Positions 11,819 to 24,145 are shown, numbered from the stretch's first letter. The stretch is DNA of 60,000 bases from Polytrichum commune (GCA_950295325.1 OX485803.1:10232001-10292000); one strand, 5' to 3'. Program-made: numbers and translations. Notes: generated from the letters alone by a model not told the origin.

Positions 11819-12560
11819 GTTTGTTTAGGGTGGGATGTGAGTTCTACCACTTGTCACGTTGCTTCATACAAAAGGTTGAGAGATGAGAGTTTGCATACCT
11901 TCCTGGGTATGGTTGGGTATTGCATGAATGACAATGGCAAGGAGCATTTTAAATCTATGCACCACAATGTTTTCGTGGATGACATGAACGAAGCCACGAT
12001 GGAATATTCAAAATTGGCTTGAATAATTGTGTGAGTCCCTCTCATAGCAATATTTTGCAAAGGGCTCACCAATGAGCGAGGTTCATATGAAGAAGTTTTT
12101 GGGTGTTATGCTTGCTAGGACAGTGTTTCGTATGTGCAAGAGTGTGCAATTTTACCCGAATCCAATGTGAGTCATTCCCATGCGATCCACAAATATGGAT
12201 ATTTAGAAGGCAACTTCCATATGGAAAATAATGGTGAATCCGCATGACATTGAAATGGAAGACATCTCAATGTCTTGTTTGATATTGTGGCGGGAGTATT
12301 GAACATGAGGTATCTTAAGTCCCCAAAGATTGCTCTTCAACATGCAAATGAGAAATGACAGATCAATGATGCTCTTCGAGAAGATGTCGCCGTTGATTTT
12401 GATTTGCAAACAAGGGGTCTTCAAGACACATGGTTGTGTGAAGATTTTGTTGAAGGGGTTGTTGAAGGCCTCATTGTTGTTACAACTATTGTTTTAGCCA
12501 ACGGCAAATCCATTCATTTTGGTTTTTGTGGGAGGGCCCAAGCTGGTGGCTCGGCCTCTA
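11819..12560 (+). pseudogene. Replitron-type HUH remnant, copy B (tandem partial duplicate)
   Basis: Repeats the second half of copy A in tandem with a period near 735 bp. Matching landmarks are CKRLRRENLHT versus YKRLRDESLHT, GMIGYCVKDNGKE versus GMVGYCMNDNGKE, and a shared ending GRAQAGG-like segment (12530-12550). In copy B the conserved lysine after the tyrosine is replaced (YCMN), and stops and frameshifts are frequent. The joint lies at about 11815-11822, where GGTTTAGG meets TTTGTTTAGGGTGGG. It probably arose by unequal exchange or local duplication after the element lost function. Confidence 0.6.
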
Positions 12561-12839
12561 CTGCTTATGGGGTTGCTGGCCATAGCCACGGCAGTGAGGC
12601 GATGTCAGCGTCCACGGTGGGGTCTGTTGAGGCCAGCGGTGACACCTTTAGGGTGCAACTTTATGTCTTTGTATGCGATGATCGAAGAAGGGGCACTTGA
12701 CTAGATACTTTTTAGATGTAAGCACTAGAGAAAAGCAATACCTCTCCCTTTTGTATACTATGTACAGTAGTGCCCCTTCTTACACTTGTGATAAGAAAAG
12801 TGTAACTTCCTTTTGCAATTGTTGACTTAAAGCCATTTT

Positions 12840-13295
12840 ACACATGTGACCAAGGGTTGTGAGAAAAAGAATGATATGGGATTTCTCGGTGGTCCTGGTT
12901 GGCGGTCCAAAGACCATGACCAAGAGAAATCCACATCACTTTATGAAAGACTTGGTCACATGACATAGTGTAAAGCATGCTTAGACAATGACGTATTGCT
13001 TAAAATTAATTTGAATACTAAAAGCAATATTTACAACAAAATAAGATTGATACTAACTATACCTTTTTGAAAATGAAGTTTAGGTTGGTCACATTTTTCT
13101 TTCTTTATTGAGACAACCTATTTGGATGACCACCAAAATTTACCCATTCACGTACATTTACGATTGCATGTCACCTTCATGCCACTTCTCATTCATTTTA
13201 TGACATGCTCGCCCATGGTCACTTTTATTTTAGGTGACCTTGTGTAAACCAAAGTGGGACCGCTACTCATTCCTCAATCAATGAGAAATTTCAAA
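12840..13295 (+). repeat. Diverged direct repeat, copy 1
   Basis: Shares the order GGTTGGCGGT-AAGACCATGACCAAGAGA, CCACATCACTTT, GAGACAACCTATTTG, ATGACATG.TC and ACCAATGAGAAA-type words with 14235-14720. Both copies are noncoding and in the same orientation. They are separated by about 950 bp that is not shared. Confidence 0.6.
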
Positions 13296-14234
13296 AAGTG
13301 GCAGTCATGGTCATTGATCATTGGTCACTACACTTAACATTATGTACAATGTCATATGGTATTTCACTTCATCGCGGTAGATTTCCTAACAACACTCCTT
13401 ATGAGTATGTTTATAAGTACAATAATCCCAACTTACTTTTAGTTCACACACTTATAGTTTGGTATGCTTTGCATTCTAGCAATCAAGTAATGCAATATTA
13501 TCCTAGACGATTGAGATTTGGATGAACAATCACATAGGTACCGAACAATCTATATTGCCCAATTTTTTATGTTATAAACATGATAAAGAACATGAGATTT
13601 ACATGTAGTGTTTGTGATACCACACTGGCGGTTTACAATTAGTGTTAGAGCCAAACTAATGGAACCGGCGACACTTAAGCACAATGTTTAGTGTACTTCA
13701 AACGTGCCCAAAGTTACATGACACATCTGTGTTTTTTTCTTCCTTGAATTGCAACAAGGTCATGGGAGGGAGTGGCCAAGGAAGGGTGAGACCTCCACTC
13801 GGAGCTCTAGGATGGTTAAGAAAAGGACCAATGAGAAAAAGACAAATGCATTTTGGTGGCTTCACGGGCCCGGATATAAGCCCTTTTTAGCACATGGCAT
13901 GTGAGAGGAATCTTTGCATACGAGTGTACCATTCATCCATCCAACATTAAAAACGTAGTCTCCTATACTCTTATTGAGGATTCACCTTAATTGACTTGGA
14001 CCACACTAATTTGGGATGATTAAGGCTAATTATGGGTTTCACATCAACTAAGGAATTAAACATGTGCATGTCATACTATTTAGAGGATTTTGAAAACATT
14101 GGATGAATGAGAGGTATGCTTGTATTCAATAATTCCCTCTTGACATGGCTATGAATTCCTTCTTAGCATGGCAAGTGAAGTGGGTCTCTATGTAGACATC
14201 AAACTTCATAGGCAAGTTGACAATTCACAACTAT
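13296..14234. other. Spacer between the two direct repeat copies, with a MITE-like fragment
   Basis: No gene recognised. At 13590-13690 the words GTGATACCACACT, GGTTTACAATTAGTGTT and GCGACACTTAA match the repeat family described at 16115-16490 and 55520-55930. Confidence 0.45.
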
Positions 14235-14720
14235 TTTGCATACTTTACCAAGGGTCATGAAGGGAAAATGATTCAAAACTTCTCGTAGTCATGGTTGGCG
14301 GTTTGAAGACCATGACCAAGAGACATCCACATCACTTTCTAGAATCTATGTTCATGGGACATGGCACAAAGTGGAATTTGAATTGAACATAGTGTGCTAC
14401 ACGAAAATAAAATTACTACATACTAAAATAAGAACTTTGATTTTTTTTAAATAGACATATTGAATCACACATCATGAGAAACATGCTTTTTTATAACGAC
14501 ATAGTCATCTTCATTTTTGTTGAGACAACCTATTTGAGTTCCCTCGCCATAAGATCCAGTTGACCACTAGATATTATCCAATTCATGGACACGAAGGATG
14601 ACATGTCACTTCCATGTCATTTTCATTTCCTTTTTTTGACATGCTCACATCCTATTTCGATGACCTTGTTTAAACGGAGTGGACATGCCACTCAAATCTC
14701 GACCAATGAGAAAACTCAAA
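14235..14720 (+). repeat. Diverged direct repeat, copy 2
   Basis: Second copy of the segment at 12840-13295; landmark words include GACCATGACCAAGAGA near 14308, CCACATCACTTTC, GAGACAACCTATTTGAG and ACCAATGAGAAAACTCAAAA. No coding function evident. Confidence 0.6.
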
Positions 14721-15364
14721 ACTAAAATAAAACAATAATAATAACGTCTTTAACTCGATGGTGCAAGATTTGCTTGAGCATATGGAAATAGGCTCAAACA
14801 ATAAATAAAAGGAACGTTATTGTGATACATTGACATGCGATGTCTGACCACCACCTTCCACCCATGCTCGCATGAGGACGGGGGAATGCCGAAATGACTC
14901 ACTACCCATTGTACTAATAGTGACCACAAGGATATTAACAAACAAACGTGTGTTACGGGACCAAGACTTGTTTGTTTCCGGGCTCATGCAATAAAGGTTC
15001 AACAAGCACTTGGAAATGAGATAAAATTGTTTCCGAGTTTGTGTTGGCCCAAGGGGCTCCAAGAAAAGCCTATGGATGACGTCACGCTCGCATCGGCCAA
15101 TCTCGGGAAACTTCTACCCCTTGAGTCGAAGGGCATTGGAGGGATACTATTTATTCATAGCTGGCAAAATCGGTGTGCCTTTTGCAGTGGGACTGATTTG
15201 GATGAGAAATGGCAGGATGTGGTTACCAAGGGATGGGATGAATTATTACATGAGTACATGGGGGAGACTCTGCTTTCCGGTCAATACACGGGCAGCTCTC
15301 AAAAAGTTCCCAACTGAGCCTTTGAGAATTATAAATATTATTTTATTCCGCTTATCAGCATATG
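14721..15364. other. Gene-free stretch upstream of the tRNA
   Basis: Overlapping short open frames at 15027-15340 have no recognisable similarity, and one of them runs straight through the tRNA, so I do not call them genes. Confidence 0.4.
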
Positions 15365-15437
15365 GGCCGCTTGGCCTAATGGATAAGGCGCTCGCCTCCG
15401 GAGCGGGAGATTCTGGGTTCGAGTCCCAGAGTGGTCG
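15365..15437 (+). tRNA. trnR-CCG: tRNA-Arg (anticodon CCG)
   Basis: A 73-nt sequence folds as a complete cloverleaf. The acceptor stem pairs GGCCGCT with AGTGGTC (two G-U pairs) and the D stem pairs GCCT with AGGC. The anticodon stem is CTCGC/GCGGG with loop CTCCGGA, placing CCG at 15398-15400, and the T arm is CTGGG-TTCGAGT-CCCAG. The discriminator base is G. A T7 run follows immediately, a typical Pol III terminator. There is no encoded CCA and no intron, as expected for a nuclear tRNA-Arg. It would decode CGG codons. Confidence 0.95.
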
Positions 15438-15444
15438 TTTTTTG
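15438..15444 (+). terminator. Pol III T-run terminator of the tRNA
   Basis: Seven T residues directly after the discriminator base, the usual stop signal for RNA polymerase III. Confidence 0.8.
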
Positions 15445-16114
15445 GCTTTTTCTTTTTCTTTTTCTTTTACCACTGCAGGACTCCATGTAGTATCTTGTAT
15501 GATTTGGTTCAGGAAGTAAGCTTATGAAGTGCTGTAACATTTTACTGATAGCATCATCTTTTACCCAAATAACACAACTACACTAAACATGACATTTATT
15601 CCTCCTTCCCACATGACTCTAGCTAAGACTAAAAGTTGGTTCTAAGAACCCGGCCTTCACACTATCGACATTATCTAGTGCTGAGCCTAGTTGGCAAATG
15701 ATGTGGCATGGTTTAGAAGTGGAGGTTTTAAGCCTCAAGCACAAACTCTCCCATCGGTACCTAAACATGAGGCAAGAATGTAGGACCTTCAAAAGTGTCA
15801 CCTCCCGCCCTTGTGATTGGTTGCTTTTTAGTCTTAGCTATGAGAGCACGAGGAGCTCCATTAACAAAAACCGATGATAAGATAGATGAGTAGGAAGGCA
15901 TTTGGGGATGGGACAAAAACTACCCAACATGCCATTGCTTGGTAGATAAAATAATGAACATGAGAGAAAGCTACTTAATTAAAACCTACTTGACAATCTG
16001 CGGAGCAAGTTCTTGTAGGTGCATTGGGATAGCCGGATGTCTCCGCTATAACTGAGAGAGCTTTACCTTTTTTTTAGGAAATACTTTGGTTATTTGGTAA
16101 AGTCAGGTGGGAAG
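15445..16114. other. Gene-free stretch
   Basis: No recognisable feature; short open frames on both strands only. Confidence 0.4.
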
Positions 16115-16490
16115 GGGGCATTAGTGTCATATGGTATTTGATGCCACTAGGATAGTTTTTCGGATGACACTTCCAATGAATAAGTGAAGAAATATTGTCA
16201 TGAATGATGGAAGACTTCATCCATTGGCCAAAACCCGTCGATCTTTTGTCAGCAACTTCTGATGAAATATTGTCATGGATGATTGAAACTTGGATGAGAA
16301 ATCACTTGGTTAGTGACAGCAATTGCGACACTATAAATCTATAATGGCCCCCAAAATTTACAAGGAATGACAAATAATGTTAGTGTTGGTGACACTATAC
16401 CATGGTTTACTGATTAGTATTGAGCAAGATGATGAGAATTGGTGACACTAAATGTGGTATTCAGTGTAGTTAATATGCACAATGAAGAAT
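16115..16490 (+). repeat. MITE-like dispersed repeat, plus copy
   Basis: Words such as ATGGTATTT, ATGACACTTC..ATGAATAAGT, AATATTGTCATG, AAATTTAC, AGTATTGAGCAAGA and GAATTGGTGACACTAAAT occur in the same order in the reverse complement of 55520-55930. A shorter relative lies at 13590-13690. About 380-410 bp long, noncoding, with weakly conserved inverted termini. The superfamily is not assigned. Confidence 0.6.
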
Positions 16491-16544
16491 ATGATATAAT
16501 TTAATTGGTAAAAAAGTGATAATGTCGGTAACAAGTTAGAACAT

Positions 16545-16641
16545 GCATAACTCCAAATGGTAACCCACACTAATTACACCAAACATTGTACATTGTACAT
16601 TGGTTATCTCAATTAGTGCATGTAACTATTTGGAGTTATGC
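16545..16641. repeat. 97-bp imperfect palindrome (hairpin MITE-like)
   Basis: GCATAACTCCAAAT at the left and ATTTGGAGTTATGC at the right are exact inverted arms, continuing inward with mismatches to TAATT/AATTA. A TGTACATTGTACATTGG loop lies between. A hairpin of this length is typical of a small non-autonomous element. Confidence 0.7.
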
Positions 16642-17694
16642 AGTGCAATAACATCTCACTCGGTAGTTTAACTTTTACTAAAGAAAGCTCAATAGGTTGT
16701 TTGGATAATATCGTACATGAATGACTTTGCCTTGGTAAAATATTGATTCCGATTAAATAGTTATGTTACTCCATAACTTTGATTAGTGAGACGGATTCAT
16801 TTGGATAATCAATGTGGTCTCATTCTTTCTTTCTACGAATGAGGTCATGTTATAAAGTATTATCACCTTCAATTAGGGCACATGTCATGTAACAATGCAT
16901 GGCATTGATAAACCATCAAAACATTAAAGTTCGTCTTGCTTTTGTTTTCTTTCTAATAGACATACGACTTGTTGCTGAAGATATGACTTCCCACCAATAA
17001 TCTCAAATTTTAAACACGGCAGTGAATAGACTTCATAGTTTGGAATCTTATTTATTTATTCGTTGTTCAAATTTTCTTGTTATTTTGTCTCAGATAATTA
17101 TCTTTTTGGTTAATTTGGTAATAATTTAATTAATTTACTCATCAAGAAGGCATATTTACAACAAACCTTGGGAGTATAAAACTAAAAAAAACATTGATGT
17201 TCATGCATCAACATGAATGTGAGCTCGTTCTCTTTATCATGATCGTTAATTTTGAGACTACACAATACATTAATGTAGAAATATAATATTGGAATTGTAT
17301 TCATAGTCCTCCATACAATCTTGGAATACAACAATAGTGGATAGAAAGTTGCTACCTAAACTAGATGTTGCTACCGAAAGGGGGAAAATATAGGTTGCAA
17401 TAAAAACTCAACATGTAAAAAATTGACTAAAACTCAAAGAGGAGAAAAATGAATCTAATATCTATTGAGTCTACATTTGGAGGTTAACCATTTCCACAAC
17501 TTGAGCTATAGGAGAACTACAAGCTTCTCTCGCAAAACCAACATTCAAAATTGTATGGTTGCTAATATTCTTGGAAACATGGGCAATACCACTAGATTGC
17601 TCTTTCTTCCACTCAACAAAATTCAAGTTAATTATCATGGACTCCATTCTCCTTAACCACACGCTAAACGCTCTCCTTCTTGAAAATTCGTTTT
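16642..17694. other. Gene-free stretch
   Basis: AT-rich; nothing recognised. Confidence 0.4.
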
Positions 17695-19330
17695 GGTTCT
17701 TCCTTCACTTTTGCATGACAATATGAATATGGCTGTATTGTTGTGTAGAAGGGCACTTCAACAATATGCCATCTATGTTAGAGCCACAACAACATATCAA
17801 GTCATATGGATCACAATTAAATACAACAAACACAAGGCATGCCTTGCGCTTCAATTCGGATTCAAATGCATTTGCATAGCTAACAATACTACCACCATGA
17901 AACTTTTATGAGATCACTTGTTGCATAGCGCAACAACTTTATGATTCCGTGTATTGAACATATTTTTCTAAAGAATTTGGACACCTATGACATGTAGCTT
18001 TCATGAATGAGCATAAGACGTGCATTCAACCCAAAGTATTCGATCATTCTCCCTGTCTTGTTCGTTACATGTCTACCAACTAAAGATGACACACTTGTTG
18101 CAAGCTCTTTGATGAACTTCGAAAGGATATTACGCCAATTGGAGCTTTATTGAACTACACATTCACTTTCTTATAAAATGAAATAAAATAAAGTGGGGTC
18201 AAAAAGACCAGATGTTGGTAAACCACTTCGGACTTTTCAAAAAATGCCAATCATTTGCAATCACGTGATAAGTAGAAATGACATCCCGAATTGAGCACAT
18301 AATTGGTTGCTTGAAATCTTTAGATGAGCAATGAAGAACATATGTTTTGTGCTTCTTGCATGTTTGAGGACAAAATCAACACGTGGGTGTACATCATTAA
18401 TGGGAAAACAATGAAGGGAGAAAAAAATAGCATGTAGGAGATTTGTACATGTAATCGCTTAGTACAAGTGATAAAATATTATATACCTCAAACACTAGTC
18501 CCTAAATTCATCAATTGAAGCTCAAAGAGTGTGGAGTCAGGGTCACATAGCTCTTGCACCCCTTGAACCATGAACTTCATTGTAAAAAAACGTAAACAAA
18601 TTGATTGTTAAGCCCACCCATGGTTCTTAGTGGATGTGGATTCAGTGTTTGCCATCTTTGATTCCTTTGCAGGTGAGACCACATCGTTTTTCACGATTGC
18701 TCTACCAAAACCAACCTTTAAATATGTGTTGAATTTACTGCAACATTGGTTCTAAAATATCAAACATATTTGAGGATGTTGAATCCATCGGTAAATGGAC
18801 AGAGGTCTCAACACTGCACTCTTTGACCATGCTTGAATTGATCGACGAATTGCCACCAATTCACGAACTAGAAAAAACAAAGGAATTATAAATCAACAAT
18901 CAAATGCTTCAAACAAATAAATAACAAGCAAAATACTAAACATTGATAAAAAAACTTTACATGATATGGCTATACAATTCTTCTCCGTTCTTCTTAACCC
19001 AAGCATGACATAAACCGGCATATCCACTAACGAATGCAAATCATTTTCCTCTTACAAGCCACCAACAAACTCTCAATGCAAAATCCTCGAATCTTGCACC
19101 TATCGTTGAAGGCCGTTATAGCTCACTTCTCAATACGCACGCTCCTCCGAATGCCTCTTTTGTGCACACCCTCCAAGTTCTCTTTGCTTGCAGTTCCAAA
19201 ACGCGCATCCGTTTGCAACTCCTCTACATCATCATTATCGATGCTTTCAAGATCAAGAACCAAAATAGGCACATATACATTGATCTCATCGTCAGACATC
19301 TCAAAATGATTTGGAGCATGTGCATCCACA
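17695..19330 (-). pseudogene. Possible decayed protein-coding region of unknown family
   Basis: On the minus strand several frame fragments read like protein rather than noise: DDEINVYVPILVLDLESIDN (near 19300-19240), VIANDWHFLKSPKWFTNIW (near 18260-18200), WRNILSKFIKELATSVSSLV (near 18140-18080) and a cysteine-rich stretch LICCCGSNIDGILLKC (near 17790). They lie in different frames with stops between them. I do not recognise the family. The cysteine-rich piece is faintly like the SWIM finger of FAR1/MULE proteins, which is speculation. Confidence 0.3.
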
Positions 19331-21216
19331 AACTCATGAAAACAACAACAACAACAACAACAACATCATATGGATAGGATGCGACTTTATCTGCAAACTT
19401 GGGACAACTGGCTGAAAGTTAATACGGGGAGGCAAATTCTCTGTGCACAAGTGACAGTCGTGACTTGAATATACATAGGCATTGGCTTAGCTTCCGACAC
19501 ATTGGCATGAAGGGAGGGAAAAAAGAACAAAACAAAGAAAAAGGGAAAAAAGAGAAGAAAAACACACACTTATGCGATGCTCTGATCGAACACATCGTCG
19601 GCATGCAAAATGTGTAAGTCATACTCCGATAGCTGGACCCACAACCGCAAAAAGATGTGCATGTGCATCAAAAAACCTCAAAAAGATCTGACATCTGAGC
19701 TTATGTAAGTGTTGACTGAGGACTCTCATCAGAGGTAGCTTTGGTGCCTGTCGGAAGCTATGATTGGGGAGAACCGGCAGTTAGTTATAGATGAACCGGT
19801 TGAGGTTGAGAAATAATCGGTTGAAGTTCAAGACTGCAGGAGAATTGCCGATCATTTTAGAGGAATCTATAGAGGAATATACCCTAGATTAATAAAGGAA
19901 AACATAATAAGGTTGTCAACAACATGTAAATGGTTGGACTTGCAAACACTAGGATGTCAACCGATTATGTCCAAAAATCTTCCCGGTCACTGGTCAGAAG
20001 TGAATCTCGCAAAGGAGACCCCAAGGACACTTGCATACTGTAGGTGGTGTGTGTGTTGCACAAACAAACATTAGGCAAACTACGCATTACACATGGGTGT
20101 CTCAATGCCATCAATTGAACCGGGCTTGGTTGCCTCCTGATGGTGGACTCTTCATACCACGTACAAACTAACGTAAGTGGCAAGCATGGGTAAGAAGTGG
20201 AAAAAGGGGTATTATTCAAGGCATCAACGTACATGGTATACATAAGGGAGAGTTATTGTTTTTTTCTAGTGTGCACATCCAAAAAGACTATTAAGAAATA
20301 TGATGTACGAAAGGGGGACCTAAGCTTTAGAGAAAAAAACCTTGACAATAGATGTGTTAGTTTCATCCAATTCACATTTTCATCCATTATTGCCATATGG
20401 TAATAGTCCTCGACGACTACCTTGTCCATTTTTGCTAGGGTTTACATATTGGGTTCTAGGTGTTAACAAGCTGGAGGCTCTTGGAATGCTCGTGGGCTTC
20501 ATTGAGTTTTGCTCTCCAGATTGTGGGCAAGTTATCATGCTTTTGCCTTTGTTTGTTCGATGTAATCGTTGAGTTACATGCTATGAATGAAGAATTTTTT
20601 TGATGATTTTCCCTTTGAAAAGTGAAAGTGGGTTTCCATATGTAATAAAGGCATATTTAATTCGTAATTTACATCTTGTATATGTAGCGGAGGCATTTAT
20701 CACATTAAAATGTAAAGTTTAGTACAAATACATGAATCCATTTTCTAGTCTGCAGTTTCATTTGTTACATTTGTTTTCATAGGGGGGTTTACTTTCATAA
20801 TGACCCACACATGTCATCTAGGTTTCCAATGAAGAGTCCACCCCTGGCAACTAGAAACGAGGACACAACCCCTTGGAAATGGTTTTGCCAAATCGCAATT
20901 GATGTTGATGTCATAGAAGATCGGCAGCTTCGTATCCACCATAATCAAGAAAATTAATGAAATCTGCATTACCAAGTCTTGGAACAGTTCCACATCCCAA
21001 TGAGGCATTCCCTTCCACCATAGAGCGAAGAAACTATCAAAAGGAATCTCAAAACTTGGACATCAAGTCAATTAACAACAACAAGTACAATCTTTATTAA
21101 AGACAATGATAAGAAATTACCATGATTGTGAACATTGGAAGCCGTCATTGGAAAGAGCCACACCCAAAAAAAACATGTCACAATTTAGTTTGTTGATAAA
21201 CTTGCATTGGTCCAAC
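19331..21216. other. Gene-free stretch with a (CAA)n tract
   Basis: A (CAA)n microsatellite lies at about 19341-19366. Purine-rich AAAGAAAAAGGG text at 19510-19565 yields low-complexity open frames that are not genes. Nothing else recognised. Confidence 0.4.
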
Positions 21217-21300
21217 CATAACATTATTAAGCAACGTGCGTTCGTTCATGTGGGCCCCAAGAATAAAACCATGGATGCCATAGCTAGTGCAAACACAGTC
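21217..21300 (+). mobile_element. MITE family X, truncated copy
   Basis: Left arm of a family also seen at 23699-23860 and 40413-40580: CATAACATTATTAAGCAACG, then TTCGTTCATGTGGGCCCC, AGAATAAAACCATGG and GCTAGTGCAAA. The right inverted arm is absent, so the copy is broken. Confidence 0.6.
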
Positions 21301-22729
21301 TCCCAACCACAAGTGAAGTGCACAAGTGTGTTGTGAAAATCCTTGCGGATTATGATGTTCAAAGCTTGATCGAGAAGAATGAACAACGGAGAGAAACACA
21401 ATAAGAGATGTGCCTAGAAAGAAGGGAGAGGAGAAAGGTAATGAATACCATGTATAAGTAACCCAAGGTGAACGAAAACATTTGGAAGCATCTAGACTGA
21501 TAAGCATCAAGAAAGCTTTTGGAAAGATTGAGGCAAACATATAAAGAAAACTTGAAAAAGAAGATGGTCTAAATAATAAAAGCAACGTCTGGATTTCTTT
21601 TACCATGACGTGAATGGGAGCCCGTTCTACTCTACCGTGATCATGTTTGACTGATGGTCTAAACATTTAGGTCGAGTTGCACACTGGCTTTTGGGCTTAC
21701 ATGTCGGGCTGTAACATACGAATAAGCCCTTAGGCCAAGGCACCGCCCTACATGTGAACCCGTAATTGATTTGGTCTCTTCAAGCAAAAAAATAAGTATT
21801 TAAGTGCTATACTCTCATTGTGCCAAAACTGGCTCTATCCAAAATTACATCAATCTTCAAATGCATTTTTACACAAGTTCAGTTTATGTTAATGAAGAAT
21901 TCGGTTCATGTACATAGTTCGGGAGCCTTTGGGTATAAATACATGCTAGGTATTCTAATCATCAATGTTTCTTACAAGTGTTACTTCTTTTGACATTGAA
22001 TATGGTAACCCCCTTCCAACAAAGCCACGCCACACGTGTGGAACATTGTGCATGCATCATTTGTAAAATGATAATGTCTTTTTACAAATGAGTAACCTAG
22101 GGTTCACATTAAGGCTCGGGTGGGGCACTTAGTGCATTTAAAAAAAAATGTGCGGCATAATATATGGATGATTAAATTCATTTGAAATGAAAATTATAAA
22201 GGATTTTCAATCAATGAATGATCCATTAAATGAGACAATTTCATTACAAGTAAAGTCGATATGTATAAATTGTGGACCCTCACTTTTTTAGTAGGATCAA
22301 TATAGGCGATTAATGATAAGATCATAAGGTTTATATTTAGTACGATATGTTTGCAAGCATGTTGCATGTTGGAATGATAACAAACACATTTGACGTACGT
22401 GGGAAAATGGATGGGATGTATAACAAATGCGTTCAATGTACATGGAAAAATGGATGAAATATTGGGATGTAGTCACTTAGTCATCCTCCCCACCTTTTGT
22501 ATGTGCACAATGGTATGCATTGATAAGGTCTTATGTATGAATATGGATTGCTTAAAGGGATTATAGACTACAATAAATTGCTTTGGCATGGGAAATATAT
22601 GTGATAGTAGGGTGCAAACAAATAGGTCATTCAAAGAATTACGTAATTATAAGGACCCTTTAATTCACGCCTTTTAAGTATATAGCCCCTAAACAAATAC
22701 CTCTATGTTGCATGTTACACTACCCTTTA
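21301..22729. other. Gene-free stretch
   Basis: AT-rich, with a long minus-strand open frame at 21178-21666 that overlaps the MITE fragment and resembles no family; not called. Nothing else recognised. Confidence 0.4.
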
Positions 22730-24005
22730 CAAACTTTTAACGGGAAGAGGCCAAAAGAGAGCCAAAAGAGACGAGGAGGGTGAGGGGAAACAATCTTCCT
22801 TCCTCTTCCTTACCTTTCCTTCCCTTCTCTTGCATTTGTGACACATGAGCCTTTCGAGTCAAACTTCAAGAGACATAACTATCATGTAGATCCAATTAAA
22901 TGTCGAATGAACATGTCAAGTTCACAAATAATGATGTCATTATAATTACACTATTCTCTCGTTTTTTATTTATTTATATGTGCTACATCATGCTATTGCA
23001 AAGAACAATGCATTTCATTATGAGATATTTATATCATACACCACTTAGGTCTAGTTTTTTTAATAAGTAATAATTGTGTAATACACCCCCCCCCTTTGGA
23101 AATGAATAAGGAGAGGTGACCAACAGGGAGTAAAGGCTAGGATGAGGGTGGGGAACAATCCCGCTTCCCTTTCCATCCCTTTTCTTGCATTTGTGACACA
23201 TGAACCTTTCAAGTCAAACTTCCAGAGGCAAAACTATCATGTAGATCTAGTACAATTTTTCAGATAACATCTTCAAGTCATGAATAGTGTCATAATAATC
23301 ACATGATTCTCTTGTTTTCTTCTTCTAAAGTGTGCTACACTTTGCTACTATGAAGAATAATGCTTACATGATGAGATAATTACATTATACATCACTTAGG
23401 TCTAGTATTGATATAGTAATCATACAATATACCCACCCTTCGACAATTTGTAAGGAGAGGGTGCCAAAAGAGAGCAAAGGAGAGGAGGTGGACTAGGGAA
23501 ACAATCTCCCTTCCCTCTCCCTCCCTTTCTCTTGCATTTATGACACACGAACTTTCCAAGTCAAACTTCCGGAGGCAAAACTAACACGTAAATCCAGTAA
23601 AATGCTAAAATAACATCTTCAAGTCATGAACAATGTCATATAATTATACGATTCTCTTGTTTTCTCATGAAATGTGCTCCATTTTGCTACAACCACCAAA
23701 ATTATTAAGCAATGTCCCATTCGTTCATGTGGGCCCCGAGAATATCACCATGGATACTGTGGCTAGTGCAAATTCAGCCTGAATGTGCCCTAGTTACAGT
23801 ATCGCTTGGTTATATTTTTGGGGACACACGAACGAATGCACACTACTTAATAATGTTATGTATGAGATGATTACATTAGACACCACTTAGGTTTAGTTTT
23901 CAATGTAATATCCTTTGGAAACTTGTAGGGAGAGGGTGCCAAAAGAGAGCAAAGGAGAGGAGGAGGGGTGGGGGAAAACAATCTCCCTTCCCCTCGCCTC
24001 CCTTT
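22730..24005 (+). repeat. Tandem repeat, period about 310-360 bp, 3.2 units, abutting the YGGT gene
   Basis: Units begin near 22730, 23093, 23436 and 23912 with a CCTTT-x-GAAA-like word followed by GGAGAGGGTGCCAAAAGAG. Next come a purine-rich tract, a CCCTTCC pyrimidine tract, TCTTGCATTTGTGACACA, AAGTCAAACTTC, AACTATCATGTAGAT, a CTTGTTTTCT word, TGCTAC and ACACCACTTAGGTCTAG. The third unit is interrupted by a MITE (23699-23860). The fourth is partial and ends about 140 bp before the YGGT start codon, so the tandem array forms the probable promoter region. Confidence 0.8.
23699..23860 (+). mobile_element. MITE family X, full copy inside the tandem repeat
   Basis: About 160 bp with inverted arms of 40-50 bp. 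The left arm is ATTATTAAGCAATG then TTCGTTCATGTGGGCCCCGA. The right arm, reverse-complemented, reads CATTATTAAGTAGTG then TTCGTTCGTGTGTCCCCAA. Comparison with repeat unit 2, where GCTAC is followed directly by TATGAAGAATAATGC, shows this segment to be an insertion in unit 3. Noncoding. Confidence 0.75.
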
Positions 24006-24145
24006 GCATTAGCTTAGCTTAACTTAGTGACTCATCACGAGACTTTCCTTTGGTCGTCTCCGTGGCTTTATCGCAAGAGAGAAGAAGCTCCTTATCCTGA
24101 GGAAGGAAGGACGGCAGGCGACTCGTCGCAATCCCAATTGCAGCT

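Noticed and set aside
15076-15519. 147-codon open frame on the plus strand
   Set aside because: It runs straight through the tRNA-Arg gene, has no recognisable domain and overlaps another frame of similar length.
19387-19622. Minus-strand open frames rich in Phe/Leu (putative membrane peptides)
   Set aside because: They translate a purine-rich low-complexity tract and show no domain or splice context.
21178-21666. 162-codon minus-strand open frame
   Set aside because: Overlaps a MITE fragment, low-complexity Ser/Phe-rich translation, no domain recognised.
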